The position numbers and the translations under genes were made by a program. DNA of 64,000 nucleotides. It comes from Epiperipatus broadwayi (Eukaryota; Onychophora; Udeonychophora; Euonychophora; Peripatidae). The DNA is taken from NCBI GenBank assembly GCA_028023455.1, contig JAQFVV010012535.1, positions 1,488,001 to 1,552,000 of the forward strand, given 5' to 3'. This document shows positions 47,668 through 59,769 of this stretch, one piece after another (position 1 is the stretch's first letter; the number at the start of each line of letters is the position of its first letter). The notes beneath the pieces are model-generated. The model was given only the letters and a program-made list of their open reading frames with translations. It searched no databases and was not told where the DNA came from.

Positions 47668-50315
47668 ATGGAAAGTGATAATATAATCGATAACTCTCAA
47701 ATTAATGTTAACCCCGATCTCAGCATTCAACCTAGCAATGCAGCCATCGGTCATAAATATTATAGCCTTAGATCTAATCTAAATGCAACTAAACTAACTT
47801 TTACTACAAATAAAAACCCACAAACCAATAAATCAAATGAAAACACCATCGCAAATATCAACAAAAGTTTAGAAAATATTCAACTTACCCCTAATATAAA
47901 CAATAGCATAAATATCTCATCAAGCGAAACTATTGAAATCCTTAACAATACAAGCAAAAACCAATCATCTCCTCTCCGAAGATTTTACGCTCCCACAGAA
48001 GACTCTAATGAGCAATTTTCTTTGCCCTATAATACCCCGAAAACCATATCTGAAAATAACAGACAAAATTTCCAACAAGATGATATCGGCGAATTTTTTA
48101 AAGTTAAAACTTTTCCACCAGAGGTCGACAAAACCAGCGCTGTCACATTACAGTTTGTCAACAGTAAATTTAAAAATCAAAAAGAAGAAATAAATTTTAA
48201 AACTAATAAACCTCATTCCAAAACAAACAAAGATTATAGCACAGAACAATCCATTGCTACATCAGCCAACTTGCAATCTAAACCAATTTCCTCATTTCCA
48301 ATATTGAAAAATTCCACTACGTACGCAAATATCGTAAGGTCTAAAAATTCTGAGAGCATCTCCGAAAATATTAAGGCCGATAATTTCAATGAACTATATT
48401 TGAATATTTCAGAATTAGACACAGAACAAGAATCAAACACTCTGGAAAATGTCTCATTTAATATAAATGATCTTAATGATGACATGTTCCTAAAAATAAA
48501 TAACGAGTTCAACAAAACGATTCCCAACACTCTGTATAAATCGTTTACAAACTACTACAGCGATAAGTCGTTAATCTTAGCCATAACAAATCAACAATGT
48601 GCATTATATAAGTTCCCTCTAGAACAATTATACAGTCTAATCAATCAAAATCAATTAGGCAGAGGCATTCACATGATCCTTAATCATCCCAATGACCGCT
48701 ATGTTATCGTTGAGTTTAAAACGTGGGCGGACATTTATGAACTTTAAAAATAACTACCGATCTTTGGGAAATTATATACTTTGCTCCATAGATATGAACC
48801 ATCCAGTCACACTATCTGGCAGAATTCAAAACTGCCTTGCCCATTTGAAAGAACAAGAACTACAAGACATCCTTATTAATTATGGTTCAGTTAGTAAATT
48901 TAAACACCTACTAAACCCTCACTTCTAAGATCAAATTCTGTCCAATACAGTTGTCTTCACACTTACTTTAAAGAAAAACATTATACCCACTGACATACCC
49001 ACCATTATTACTGCAAGAGGCTCTCCTATGGTTTTGACCTTCAGGGGAGTACAGCCACAATGTTTCTTCTGCCTTCAAAGAACACACCTTATTAAAGATT
49101 GTGCAGCAAGAATATGCATACACTGTGGTATTAAAAAGAATAAAGTTCACAGATGCCCTGGTAGACCTATTAATACAGCTATCACATCCTTAAATAGACA
49201 ATCACCACATGGGACTAATTCAAACAGCAACCTCACAAACCCAGACAATCTGACTCAAATAAATCCTCCAACAAACCCTTTCACATCCAAACCTATCTTT
49301 CAAAATGAAAATCTTCAAGAAAGAACAAACACCAACCTCTACACTAATAGTAGTGAATCAGAGAACCAAGCAATAACATATACTGCTACTAAACCAATCT
49401 CTCAAACCAATAATACTCAAGATCATTCATTAGATACATATTGTACTAATCCCCGAGAAACAATGCTAGGCCAAACTCTTTCTACAAAAGAAGACAATAT
49501 GACCAAACCATCTAACGAGAGCAAGGAAAACTCAGGCGATGAAGAAAATACACTTAAAAAATTTCAAAACAATTCATCTATAACAACTCCCACCCAGCTT
49601 AAAACCAATGATTCATCATCATTCGGGCCAGCTAAGTCTAATAAACCTAAACAAAGTGATCCACAAACTGTCCTCAATTCTTCAACGCCTGCAGTAATCA
49701 ACCATCCAGATGAAAAGACTTATCAAACACTCAACCCGAAAGTCAGCATAATTAATGTTTCACAACAGTCACAGCAAACCGAAAATGACTCAGATCTAAA
49801 ATTTAAACCAAATTCTTATAACAATAAAAAAACACTTTCATCAAAAGTACAGGAAAAAGAAAGCAACACTACTAAACTTAAAAAAAAAACCCAAAACCAT
49901 CGCAACAAATACCCAAAATACAAATAAGAAAATTAAAAGAAAATCAATTCACTCAGATAAATCAAGCTCTGATGATGCCAGCTCCCATCCAATACATTAT
50001 TCACCACCACCCGCTAGCAAACAAATTTCAGATATATCCAGCACAAAGCTTCACAAATCCATAGAAAAAAAGAGGAAAACCATGGATCCTATAACCATCG
50101 ATACCATTGATCCATCTGACAAATCTCAGACAGATTACACTACTTCATCAGACACCAAAGACTTCATGGATGCGTTTCCTCAACCAACAAATATATCACC
50201 AATCCATCCACAAGTTCAATCACAAGACTCTGATTTCCAAACAACATCAGAACTCATTAACATGGAGATGCCCCACATTGACTTGGTACACTTTGCTGAG
50301 GACGGTTTGGATTAA
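47668..50315 (+). pseudogene. LINE ORF1, gag-like CCHC protein (frameshifted)
   Basis: It starts at ATG 47668 (MESDNIIDNSQINVNP) and runs open to 48747. The reading then continues in another frame from about 48740 to 49927, with one in-frame TAA at 48926-48928. A last shift, in the A-rich tract near 49880, leads to the end at 50315. The N-terminal half is Asn/Ser/Thr-rich and disordered-looking. An RRM-like or esterase-like core is not evident. At about 49060-49160 there is CFFCLQRTHLIKDC (CX2CX4HX4C), then CIHCG ... HRC, that is two zinc knuckles as in gag-like ORF1 proteins. Low-complexity polar sequence follows. It would bind the element RNA. Confidence 0.8.
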
Positions 50316-50321
50316 TCTATC

Positions 50322-53300
50322 ATGTTCTGCAAAATTGCTGGCATTAATATTCGCGGCATCAACTCAATTGATAGAGTTCTAGCTATTAAAAACTGGCTCT
50401 CGCTCTGCTCCCCTCATATACTTCTTATGGGTGAAACTAAATATCACCATAAGACTGATCATAAAATATTATCTCTTCTCTCAGCTCTCGGATTTACTAG
50501 ATTTTCCATAGGCCATTCTGCTTCAGGTGGAGTCGGTATTCTTCTCAGCAAGTCAACACCACCAAACAGTTTTAGTATTCTATTCCTAGATGCCAATATT
50601 ATTGTCATAGAAATAGACTATTGGGGTTATCTGATCATCATAGCTTATATATATACAGCCAAAGACACCTCTCAATATCTAAAAATAATCCATATCCTAA
50701 ATGCCATCAACACTAACAGAGCCTCTCCTACTATTCTTCTGGGAGACTTTAACACTACATACAATGACTTCAACAAGAGATTTTTGCATCTAATAAATCG
50801 CAGATTAATGTGTGGAGAGGGTTTCTTCCCTCCTGAAGCCTACTCTTTCTATACTAAAACTAAAAAGTCCCTGATTGATTTGGTTTTCTACACCCCAGAC
50901 CTCCATTTCAACCTTGATGCAGCCTTGGCCGCTGTTGCTTTCTCTGATCATATGGCTCTAATCTTACAACTTACACCTATTGCAATCCCTACACCCATTG
51001 ATGGACCTGGTAAAACCATGCGCATGATCACCCAATCAAATATGACCGAAGCGATAGTGTCTGAGGCATACATCCTTTTCCAGAAAATAAACATCCTTTC
51101 CCTGCCTGCTGAGGAGGGCTGGTTTTCCTTCATTGGAATACTTCAGTCCATATTAAATCACCACACCAGGAAAATCAAAGGACCTAATGGCCTTCTAAAT
51201 GACCTAACAGACATTAATATACAACTTCAAGCATCACAGCAAAATTTCACAAATACAGAAAAAATTATCTTCCTTAAAAATCTCTACAAAATCAAGCAAA
51301 AGTCCCTTGCAGAATATATATCCATCAGAAGAGCCAAATGTTTCTTAGCACAACAACACTGCTGGACGAGAGACTATCTCAGATGGGCACTGGGATACAA
51401 TAAAAAACAAATCACTCCCTTATCCATTAATACTAATGGAACCAATCTTATTGGCTTTCCAATGATGCAGCACATCAGCAAACAATTCTGCCAATTAATG
51501 CAAAAAGATGGAGCTCCTCCTATAAACAGCTGGTTAGATGCTGGTGACCCCGGCGAACATGGCATCACGGAAATCCAAATCAAAAAGAAGATAACATCTC
51601 TCCCTGACGGCGTTCATCCTGGCCTTCATGGCATCCCAAATTTCCTTCTCAAACACCTCAGTCAATTCACTGTGCCAATTATTAAAAAATGATTGATCAC
51701 CTAGCCTCCGGCAACAGAAACATAACAGATCTTTACCCAGTGGCACTCGTGCCTTTTATTAAAAAAGCAAAACCACTAAACGACATTAACAGTATCCGGC
51801 CAATTTCCATGACCCCATTGCTTATCAAGATAATTGAGTCAGTCATTAAAGATCAAATCCAAACTCAAATTCTTAGCCATATCTCGTCAAACCAATACGG
51901 AAAAAAGGGATCATCAACCTCGCATGCTATGTCCAATGTAACTGCACTGTTCAATTACATCAGAGGACATCGTAAATCAAAACCTATTGCTGTCCAGCTG
52001 GATGTTGCGGCAGCATTTGATTCAGTCCAGATAAACATCCTTCTGGATATTCTGTTGGAATGCGACATTCCAGCTGGGATTGTACAGATGATCAGCAATC
52101 TGCTCAACAACAGAGAGATTTTTCTCTCTTGATGGCAAGATCACACCAGGTTTCAAGCCATACAAGTCGATCCCTCAAGGATCCCCGCTCAGTGCCCTTT
52201 TCTTCACAGCATACATCAACCCTCTTCTGATGGATATAGAAAAAAACCTCCCTGGAATTTTCCTTCCCTCTCTCAATAAAAGCTTCAATGTATTTGCATA
52301 TATTGATGACATCATGGTTGTGCTTCCCACCATTAAATACCTTCCTAATCTCATGAACATATTAAACAGAAATACAGCGAAACTTGGCCTACAAATAAAT
52401 TTTAACAAATCTTCCATCTGAAAGATAATGTCTGGTAAACAAATTAACTCTCCCTTTTCTGCAAAACCCCAAAGATATCTAGGTTTTCCAATCTACAAAA
52501 CTCCAACTGCAATGGCAAGAGAGATTCAAGATGCAATCCTCCATTCAACTGAAGCCATCACCACTTCACTCTCTAGAGTATACCTTTCATTATATGGAAA
52601 GGTTGGCCTCCTCAACATGATCATAATGCCAAAAATCTCATATTATCTTCCATTCGTTAAAATGTCTAAACAGTTTCAAAATAAAATTAACCGATTATGC
52701 ACCAAACTTCTCTGGAGAGGAAGGACAGTTGCTATTAGCTTGCGAGGTATCCAACGACCACGCAGGTTCAATGGACTGTCATTCCACTCTATACAAGCAA
52801 TCATTTTACAGAAAACCCACAACACTCTACATAATCTGATCCTCTCCTGCGGATACTCTAACATTATTAAAAAAGTTACACCGACAGATCGTCCTCCACC
52901 CTCTTCCAGTTCATGGATAGCATCCCTAATACAACAACTACAACTTTATAACCCGATAATATCCTTTAACCTTAACCAAAAAATCACCTTATGGGAAGCA
53001 TACAATTTAATCAACTATAATCAACAACCCATTAAAACCAGCCTAAAAATAACCAACCAAAGACTCATTACACACTTCAAAAGATGGAGTCTGGAACCCA
53101 AATTCCTTGACTTCATCATTAAAATAAATCTTAATGCGCTACCCACAAATTGGTTTCTTTATCACCGAAGAGGTTTTACCAGCATTGACCCTATATGTGG
53201 TCTGTGTGTTCGTGAAGATGAAACCATAGACCATATTATACACCGGTGCCCAAGACTTAAAAACTCTGAAAGATATAATTATAATCAATTCCAACATAAG

Positions 53301-53547
53301 ACCTGATATGATTTTCTCACTCGAAAATGCCATTCATAATGGTTTTTTTTCAATAATAAGGCTTTCTACCTTTGTCCTTTATTCCATATGGATAGTGAGA
53401 TGCAAAAGTCTCATGGAATTACCCCCGCCACAAATCATACCATTGTTCTATCAAACGCTCAAAAAAATCAAGAAACGTGACCAGCTCCTTGCCTCCAGTA
53501 AAGTCTTTGCTGACACCTGGTCTTTAATTGCTCTTTCCTTTTCCTGA
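50322..53547 (+). pseudogene. LINE ORF2, endonuclease-reverse transcriptase (frameshifted)
   Basis: The ATG lies 6 bases after the ORF1 stop (TAATCTATCATG), suggesting termination-reinitiation. Residues 1-230 are an AP-endonuclease: INIRGIN, MGETK, LLGDFNT, LIDLVFYT and FSDHMAL supply the catalytic N, E, D-N, D and D-H. RT follows in shifted frames: SIRPISMTPLLIKIIE, QYGKKGSST, QLDVAAAFDSV (motif A), SIPQGSPLSALFF (motif B), VFAYIDDIMVV (motif C, YIDD) and RYLGFPI. A C-terminal CGLCVREDETIDHIIHRC gives the usual Cys/His motif. Breaks: frameshifts near 51685, 52130 and 53300, and a TGA at 52419-52421. It nicks DNA and copies its own RNA at the nick. Confidence 0.88.
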
Positions 53548-53836
53548 TTATCAATTCACACCTACCCAGCATTATAGAATAGTCATTTATAAAAGAAAAT
53601 ATTCATGTTTATATTAAAAATGCTAATACCATTAAACAAGTTCTTTGAATCTCTTCACTATACCTAATCACATAAGAGTATAACATTATGCTCTCATAAC
53701 ATAATCTAGCCAGATGACATATAGAACATTATATAATCATATTATTGTACAATTTATTCATTTATTTATCCTTTATTAGTATGTAATCACTATTTATTGT
53801 TAATAAAATTTTTATTGAAATGAAAACAAGAGTAGA

Positions 53837-55639
53837 GATCTAAAGATTTGTATTTTTGTTAAAAAGGTAATATAAAAGAAAATAGAAACAAATGTTAATT
53901 AGTTTCTATTTAAAAGAATCATGTTTAAATCTTAGTGAATGGAAATGATTGTTCTATTAATTGAATCTAAAGCAAATGAGCCCTTGGGCACTTTGTAATG
54001 TGAAGATCAATAAGAGATAAAAAAAATTAAAGATTATATGTTTCCCGCTCTGGAACAGATCGACCAAGCCAGGCACGGGCCAGAAAGGAAAACATCAGAG
54101 CCAATAAGAACAAAGGATGTCATGTGCAATCGATCTGGTGAATTCATGATAAGGGAGGCCAGAAATTATAAAAGATGAAATATTAAATTATTGAGCCCCT
54201 TTTACTCCCTTACAAAATCAAGTAACTATTGATTCATGAACTGCATTGTGGACCCTGAAATATAAGGTCTCGCAATGAATTAATTTCCTGTTATGCACCA
54301 CTGAGGTGTCCTCCCAAATTGATGCTTACTGAAAGGCAGCAAACAATGGACCGGTCTTCCCAGAAATGATAGAAATGTTAAATGGACTTACAAGTTGATG
54401 GGCGTGATGCATCATGGACAAGACGGACTTCAACTCTACCACAGAAAGTATGAACTTTTATCAATTGAACCTTTTAAATATCTCTTCAATAAGTGTTTAA
54501 TTCGTAAAAAAAATATAACAAAGTGATAGGACTCTAAATCAGTTAATATTCTTTTTATTTATGTATTAAGTTCACTAATCAATCATTTCCATTTTTCATT
54601 TTTCTGTTATAATTTATTTTATGGTTTTGTGTTTTGTTTAATAACTTCTTTTGAACTAATAATTTAAAATGGGCATAAATGGCTGCATAGGTTCATAAGA
54701 TTGTATTAGTTTAAGTGGGTTAATTGTCTTGTACTTGAATCAGTGCTGGTGGATGGATGTACGGGTGTTTTACGTCAATGCGATGTGGAGAAGTGCATTG
54801 GAATCTCATTCTCTTGTACCACGTTAGCATCAGGGCACTATATCCAATTAAATGCATGGCCAAAAGTGTAGCCATCACTTTGCCAATGGTCATAGATGTA
54901 TTCCCTGTGCCATGGATCTCCTTATGCTCTGGGTGATGATAGTAAGATGGCCAAGACCGCAATCTCCCATTATAAAGCATGCCTAATATATATATTTCCA
55001 AATGATTACCTCACCAGACAGATGCACATTTCTATACTGGGTGACCGTCATTCTTTTTTTATCAATGATATCATGCTACAGATGCACATTCCTGTCGGCA
55101 TGTTTTTTTCTGTGCTAAAATTTTCATTTTGCATTGATCACATTCGTATATCAATAAGCTGGCATTGGTTTGGACACAAACTTGTAGCCTGGAGTTAAAA
55201 GAAAGAATCAAGTGTATAAATGTGTAATCTATGTAGTGTATTTATGTTTACCAAATTATTGAATTGTATAAAATATCCATCTGAGCGAACTTATCAAGAT
55301 ATTAAAACTTAAAGTTAAAAATAATAATAATAAAAAAATCTAAAGCAATGTTAAATAATTTATTCCTCAAATTTGTTTTATATATGTACATAAATAAATG
55401 TTTGTATAATTATTACAGGCAGTGGCTTATTTTATCTTTTTTCTCTATTAAAAATGTGTTTAAAAGTATATATCATAAAATCTCAGCTACTTCTTGGGCT
55501 TAGTGACTAGGGCATATCAGTCAAATAAAAATGGAATCCTACAAAGAAGTATCTGCCTGCTATACAAATTTTCCAAGTTCAAATGGCTTGGTGGCTTCTG
55601 TATGGCAGATAGAGTAAGAGTCTCATCCCCGACCGTTAT
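53837..55639. other. Right part of the 8.4-kb insertion, no gene recognised
   Basis: This is unclassified sequence between the LINE duplication and the resumption of the outer LTR. Overlapping short frames near 54720-55198 on both strands have no recognisable motif. A slightly G+C-richer patch lies at 54050-54330. Confidence 0.4.
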
Positions 55640-55644
55640 AATAG

Positions 55645-56433
55645 TCACATCTGGAAAACGAATCTTTTTTAGAATGAAACGTCCATTTTACAGTATTCTA
55701 AATTCTCTTCTGAAGATATTGACTTCCTTTAGCATGTAAATAATTTCAAAGAAGAAGTTAAAGTTACATTCATTTTTATACTCAGTGTGGTTTCTGTTGT
55801 CTTGTATATATTAACCCTTCCATTTCCTTTTTTATTGCCATAGTTATTCATTATTATAGCAGATTATATTAACGATAATCGATTTAAAAAAAAAAAATTA
55901 CACAATAGAAATATTTCATTCTCACATTGGGTTGCTTAGCAATCATTATTTGACATCGGTCATCATCAAAGATAAGCAGTACCAATCTACATCATTGTAC
56001 TGTTTGAATAGTAACATACAAGACAATAGCAACAAGTTTATTACTGTTTATATATATATATTTGTACTATTTTTTTTTTGTAGTGTTTAAATCTTGCTTA
56101 TTTTCATTAATCGAGAATTTGTCTTAACAAAAGAAATTAGTTTCTCATGATTTTACACTTTTATTATTTTTATTTAGCATAAAATGCATCATGGCTATTT
56201 ATATAGTCCTAAAGTGAAGTTTCTCGCGATTTTACACGTTTATTATTTTTATTTAGCAAAAAATGCATCGTGTCTATTTATATAGTCCTAAAGTGAATAT
56301 AAATAGTGTATATATCTATGCTGTAACAAAACTTACAAATTAAGTTAAACTCAAGTTTTAAAAAGGGCATACTTTAGTAATATGAGTAGTTTATAGGTTG
56401 TTGTGGGTTAGATTGCGAGTCACTCTCACAACA
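55645..56433 (-). repeat. 5' LTR of the large element, second part
   Basis: It resumes with tcacatctggaaaa and aligns with about 27895-28588. It contains an additional 78-bp tandem duplication (56141-56218 and 56219-56297, tttctc[ag][ct]gattttacac...cctaaagtgaa) that the partner has once. It ends TCACAACA, followed by TATAT, 183 bp before the next exon. Confidence 0.7.
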
Positions 56434-56616
56434 TATATGTATAAGTTTTATTTCTTTAAATTTATTTCTAACTTGGTGGAGAGAAAGGCCGATTCTCATA
56501 ACATATTTATATAATTTTTTGTTACTGTATAATTAAAAATGTTAAAAATTGTTTATTGTTATTTATTTATTTTGCTTAAATATTAATTGATTTATCATAA
56601 TATATTTCTTTAACAG

Positions 56617-56708
56617 CCTTTAATAAGTAATTTGAACCCAGAAGCAGAAGAATTTATCCCTGAAATTAGAAGACATATGATTTCTGAAAATCATGATAAT
56701 TGTGATAG
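56617..56708 (+). CDS. Exon with PAM2 motif (PABP MLLE-binding)
   Basis: The acceptor tttctttaacag precedes CCTTTAATAAGT, and a GT donor follows at 56709. The 31 residues start PLISNLNPEAEEFIPEIR. SNLNPEAEEFIP is a textbook PAM2 motif: the conserved Leu, the N-P, and the Phe with following Pro that insert into the MLLE domain of poly(A)-binding protein. It starts in phase 0, matching the end of 12874-13077, and ends in phase 2. If the donor were not used, the frame would reach TAG at 56710-56712, which would place PAM2 at the C-terminus as in Paip2; the compatible downstream exons argue for splicing. Confidence 0.8.
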
Positions 56709-56719
56709 GTAGGAGACAA

Positions 56720-59715
56720 ACTTTTTTATTCGAACACATCTCGAACAATACTATTTTAAAAAAACAAGTGACTTTTATATTACATGGGTGTGCTTGTTTT
56801 TGTTTTATATATATATAGGATTTCTCCAGGTCTTAAAAAAATTTTTTTCCACTTGTACAAAGAAAATAATAAAAAAATATATATAAATAAAAAAATGTGT
56901 ATTTTTATATTAATTTAAAACTTATTTTTATAAATATATCTGATGTATTGTGCAAAACATTTATATATTGGCATTTTTGTTGTTCTGTTTTTGATTTAAG
57001 CTTTGAAGAACTTTTTCTTATGATTGATTCATTATTTATGCTATTATTTTTTTAATTGTCAGTTATATTGCTTATATTTATTTTATAAGTGATATTTTTT
57101 ACATAAATGCTATCTTTATTATTTTTATTATCATCATTCACGTTGAAACTGGCCTGGCCAAAAAAATTATTTTTATATAATATTTTTATAATAAAAAAAA
57201 AATCACTCCTATAATTTAAAATACATATTAAAGTTTAATTTTAAGTTCTTATAAATGTTTACATTTCTTAATAAATTATTTAAATTTTTTTTTAAAATTA
57301 TGTTTATGTCTTTCCTTTGAGTATTTATTATTGGAGACAATATTTTAAAATTTTATAATTACATTTTTTATTTTTAATTCAATGACAAAAAAAAAAAAAA
57401 AAAAAGTTGGTCATCAATAAAATGTCAAAACGTTATTTTTTTAATTATACGAAAATAAATCAGAATCCGGATCTCAAAACAGCTAATTCAAAAAGGTACT
57501 TCTTTGAACTATAGGTTGCAAAAATATTAAATATTGAAACACAAACTAATTTCTTAAGGTTTGAAGTGATTTGATATCTTCATTTGGAAGTTTCAAAGAT
57601 TAAAAAATGTCTAATGTTGTATAAGCATAGTAAATATGTTTGTTTAGGAGAAGTTTAAAGATTGTTACTTATATAAACTTCTACTATCTGTTTGTATTAG
57701 TCCATGTTTCAGTATTTAATATTTTTTAACCTATAGTTCAAAGAGATATCTTTTTGAATTAGTTGTTTTGAGATGCAGATTCTAAATGGATATTCACAGA
57801 GGGCTTAGCTCAAAATTTCTTAATGTTTGAGGTGATTTGATATTTTATATAATTATGGATAAATTGATTATTATACAATAAGTTCATCCAGTGAGTTTGG
57901 TTATTTTTCTGCATACAGCTTCTAGTTATTTACTGACAACCTGTGAAGGATGCCATAAGTAATTTATAGTTGGTTATAAAAGGTCTGAACTCTTGCTTGA
58001 CAGTTTAACTTCAATTATTGGGTAGGATGACTGTATATATAAGCAAATCTATAAACACTTGGCAGTTGTTAAAGTTCAATGTATGTTGAACATATATTAT
58101 ACATTAAATCTAATATATAATGTCATAAATAATTGTATTCTTACTTAATATCTTAAACATATTTTATATTCTTGATATCATTTCTAATCTTAATAAATGA
58201 AATTAATGAAAGATATAAAATAAAACAAAATTAATACTTATTAATGACATATAAATTGTAAAAGAAATTGACAGAAAGTTAATTGCTGAGCTGCTAAAAT
58301 ATGCTTAACCAATGGCTTGCAACAAATTGAAATATATTTTTACATTTTTGATTTCTTTCCATTAATTATTATAAATGGATTGAGTGGGTTTTTTTTTTTC
58401 ACAAAATAAATTCAGAAAATTACTGCCTTTCTCATTAATCAGAATTTCTATTTAATTATGGTGATGTTATTTCAGTAATGCTAATAGAAGGAAATCTCAA
58501 TGTATACTAAGAATAAATTACAGCTACACTGGTAAAATATATTTGTTGTGTACTTATTAATTATATAAAAGGCAACATATTATTAATTATGAGTTTCATA
58601 TATATATATATATTAAAAATAAGATTTGTAAAAAATTTAATTATTTCTACCTATCTAGAATACATGTGTTTATTAACTATAAAAAGCATCACATTTAATA
58701 ATTGTGTGTGTTTCAGATTGTGAAAAAAAAACAAAGAAATCTGCTTAATATAAATAAAATTAAAGCTGTTATGTCTGCCAGTTATAATACCCGCTGGCGA
58801 ACAATCTATGCAAGAAGCTAACCCTTCCCTGCCTATATAGGTATACAATAATTATAATCAATAATGACTAACGCCAATAGAATTAGTAAAAGCAAATTTA
58901 ATTATAATACATGTGCGGAAAGAAGTATTAGTTATACATTAATGTATATATTTACACGAATACATTAACATAATTATTTTGATTACGGCAATAAACCCGA
59001 AGGCATACAAAAACAATAATAAAGATCGAATATGACCTTCTTTACAGTCCCTATGCTGACTCTTGGACATTTGGAGGCCAGCAGTCCGCTTTGGAGCAAC
59101 CGTGATAAATAAGCGACATTCAACACCTTTCAAAGTTCATCTGCGTCGGTAGAGCTTCCAGTTCCCAGTGTTCAATTCTTTACACTTTCACTCATTTCCC
59201 CAGTCCTGATTTCCTGAATTTCATTGGTCAAATCTTGTCTGTCCTGGTATGATCAATCCCTCCCAGTTCATTTGCAGAAGCAGATTTAGACTTAAGTCTT
59301 ACTTTGATTGATTATCTTTGCAGCCTGATTACTTTTTAATTACTCATCTTGTTTATCTGCAAAATTCCTTGGTTAATTAAACTTCCTATCTAAAAGGATT
59401 TGTTTTTTTGCTGTTTTAAAAAGTAACACAGCTATTAAAGTATAATATATTAATAACTGAAATACAGTCTTAATATATACCTGTTTCAATATATGTAATA
59501 TAAGGTGTATTAAATTAACGAAGTATTTTTATCTTCACACATATATATAACTTACGTATGTATATGCCACAAATTATATACATACATACATTTAAATATT
59601 AAGGCTATAAGCACTTAATAAAAATTAATATTTATAACATTTACTATTATTCCTTTGTGTGTATGTGTATTTTAATTATACACATACATAACAAAGTCTA
59701 TTCTAATTTGGTTAG
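56720..59715. other. Intron with AT-rich sequence and one LTR-like block
   Basis: Mostly A/T runs without genes. Inverted matches around 57480-57500 and 57750-57780 (aattcaaaaaggtacttctt and its relative) suggest a decayed hairpin. See the separate entry for 58767-59428. Confidence 0.4.
58767..59428. mobile_element. Possible solo LTR
   Basis: A 662-bp block with a higher G+C share than its surroundings starts TGTTATGTCTGCC and ends AAAGTAACA, giving a TGTTA/TAACA terminal inversion as in LTRs. A TATA-like tgcctatatagg lies near 58830. I could not confirm a target duplication and there is no partner copy in the window. Confidence 0.3.
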
Positions 59716-59766
59716 TGATGTTGGTTTTGGGACAGCTGATGAAGAGAATCTCTTAAAACTAACCCT
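59716..59766 (+). CDS. Third exon of the PAM2 gene
   Basis: Acceptor aatttggttag, donor GTAAGT at 59767. The exon is 51 bp; with the two bases carried over from the previous exon it reads SDVGFGTADEENLLKLT and leaves two bases (CT), so phase 2 at both ends. Codon usage and the acidic, then leucine-rich content are protein-like in an otherwise stop-filled region. I do not recognise the domain. Confidence 0.55.
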
Positions 59767-59769
59767 GTA

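Larger units (their letters stand above)
47527..53822 (+). mobile_element. Near-complete LINE, 6.3 kb, two ORFs
   Basis: The element is flanked by AAAACAAGAGTAGA at 47513-47526 and 53823-53836, a 14-bp target duplication. It starts cttccgtttttggcagccat and ends ...taaaatttttattgaaatg without a long poly(A). A 141-bp 5' leader is followed by ORF1 (zinc-knuckle protein) and ORF2 (AP-endonuclease, reverse transcriptase, C-terminal Cys/His motif). Only a handful of frameshifts and stops disable it. The layout fits the Jockey/I/Tad-like part of the LINE tree; I do not fix the clade. It is the youngest large element in the stack and sits in the same orientation as the host gene. Confidence 0.85.
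47234..55639. mobile_element. 8.4-kb insertion with 5-bp target duplication, containing a LINE
   Basis: AATAG occurs at 47229-47233 and 55640-55644. The partner LTR has it once, followed directly by tcacatctgg (near 27895). The insertion starts TGTAATGGTATCC and ends CCGACCGTTAT; the termini share an imperfect inverted TAAYGGT. Removing the 6.3-kb LINE leaves about 2.1 kb of sequence that I cannot classify (47234-47512 and 53837-55639), with no recognisable protein. Confidence 0.6.
26020..56433 (-). mobile_element. Large Ty3/gypsy-type LTR retrotransposon hosting nested insertions
   Basis: A direct repeat occurs at 26020-28588 and again at 45440-56433. The second copy is split by an 8.4-kb insertion. 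Both start TGTAATG, and the outer copy ends ...CACAACA. TATAT precedes the left end (26015-26019) and follows the right end (56434-56438), as a 5-bp target duplication would, though in AT-rich DNA this carries limited weight. Just inside the right LTR is a gag-like region (minus, 44.9-43.5 kb), and just inside the left LTR is an integrase C-terminal piece (minus, 29.4-29.1 kb). This gives gag-pol order on the minus strand. Protease, RT and RNase H are not seen between them, so most of pol is deleted. Confidence 0.7.

Noticed and set aside
54720-55198. Overlapping ORFs on opposite strands (93 and 100 codons)
   Set aside because: No recognisable motif, no support from a second copy, and their length is not exceptional for this slightly G+C-richer patch.
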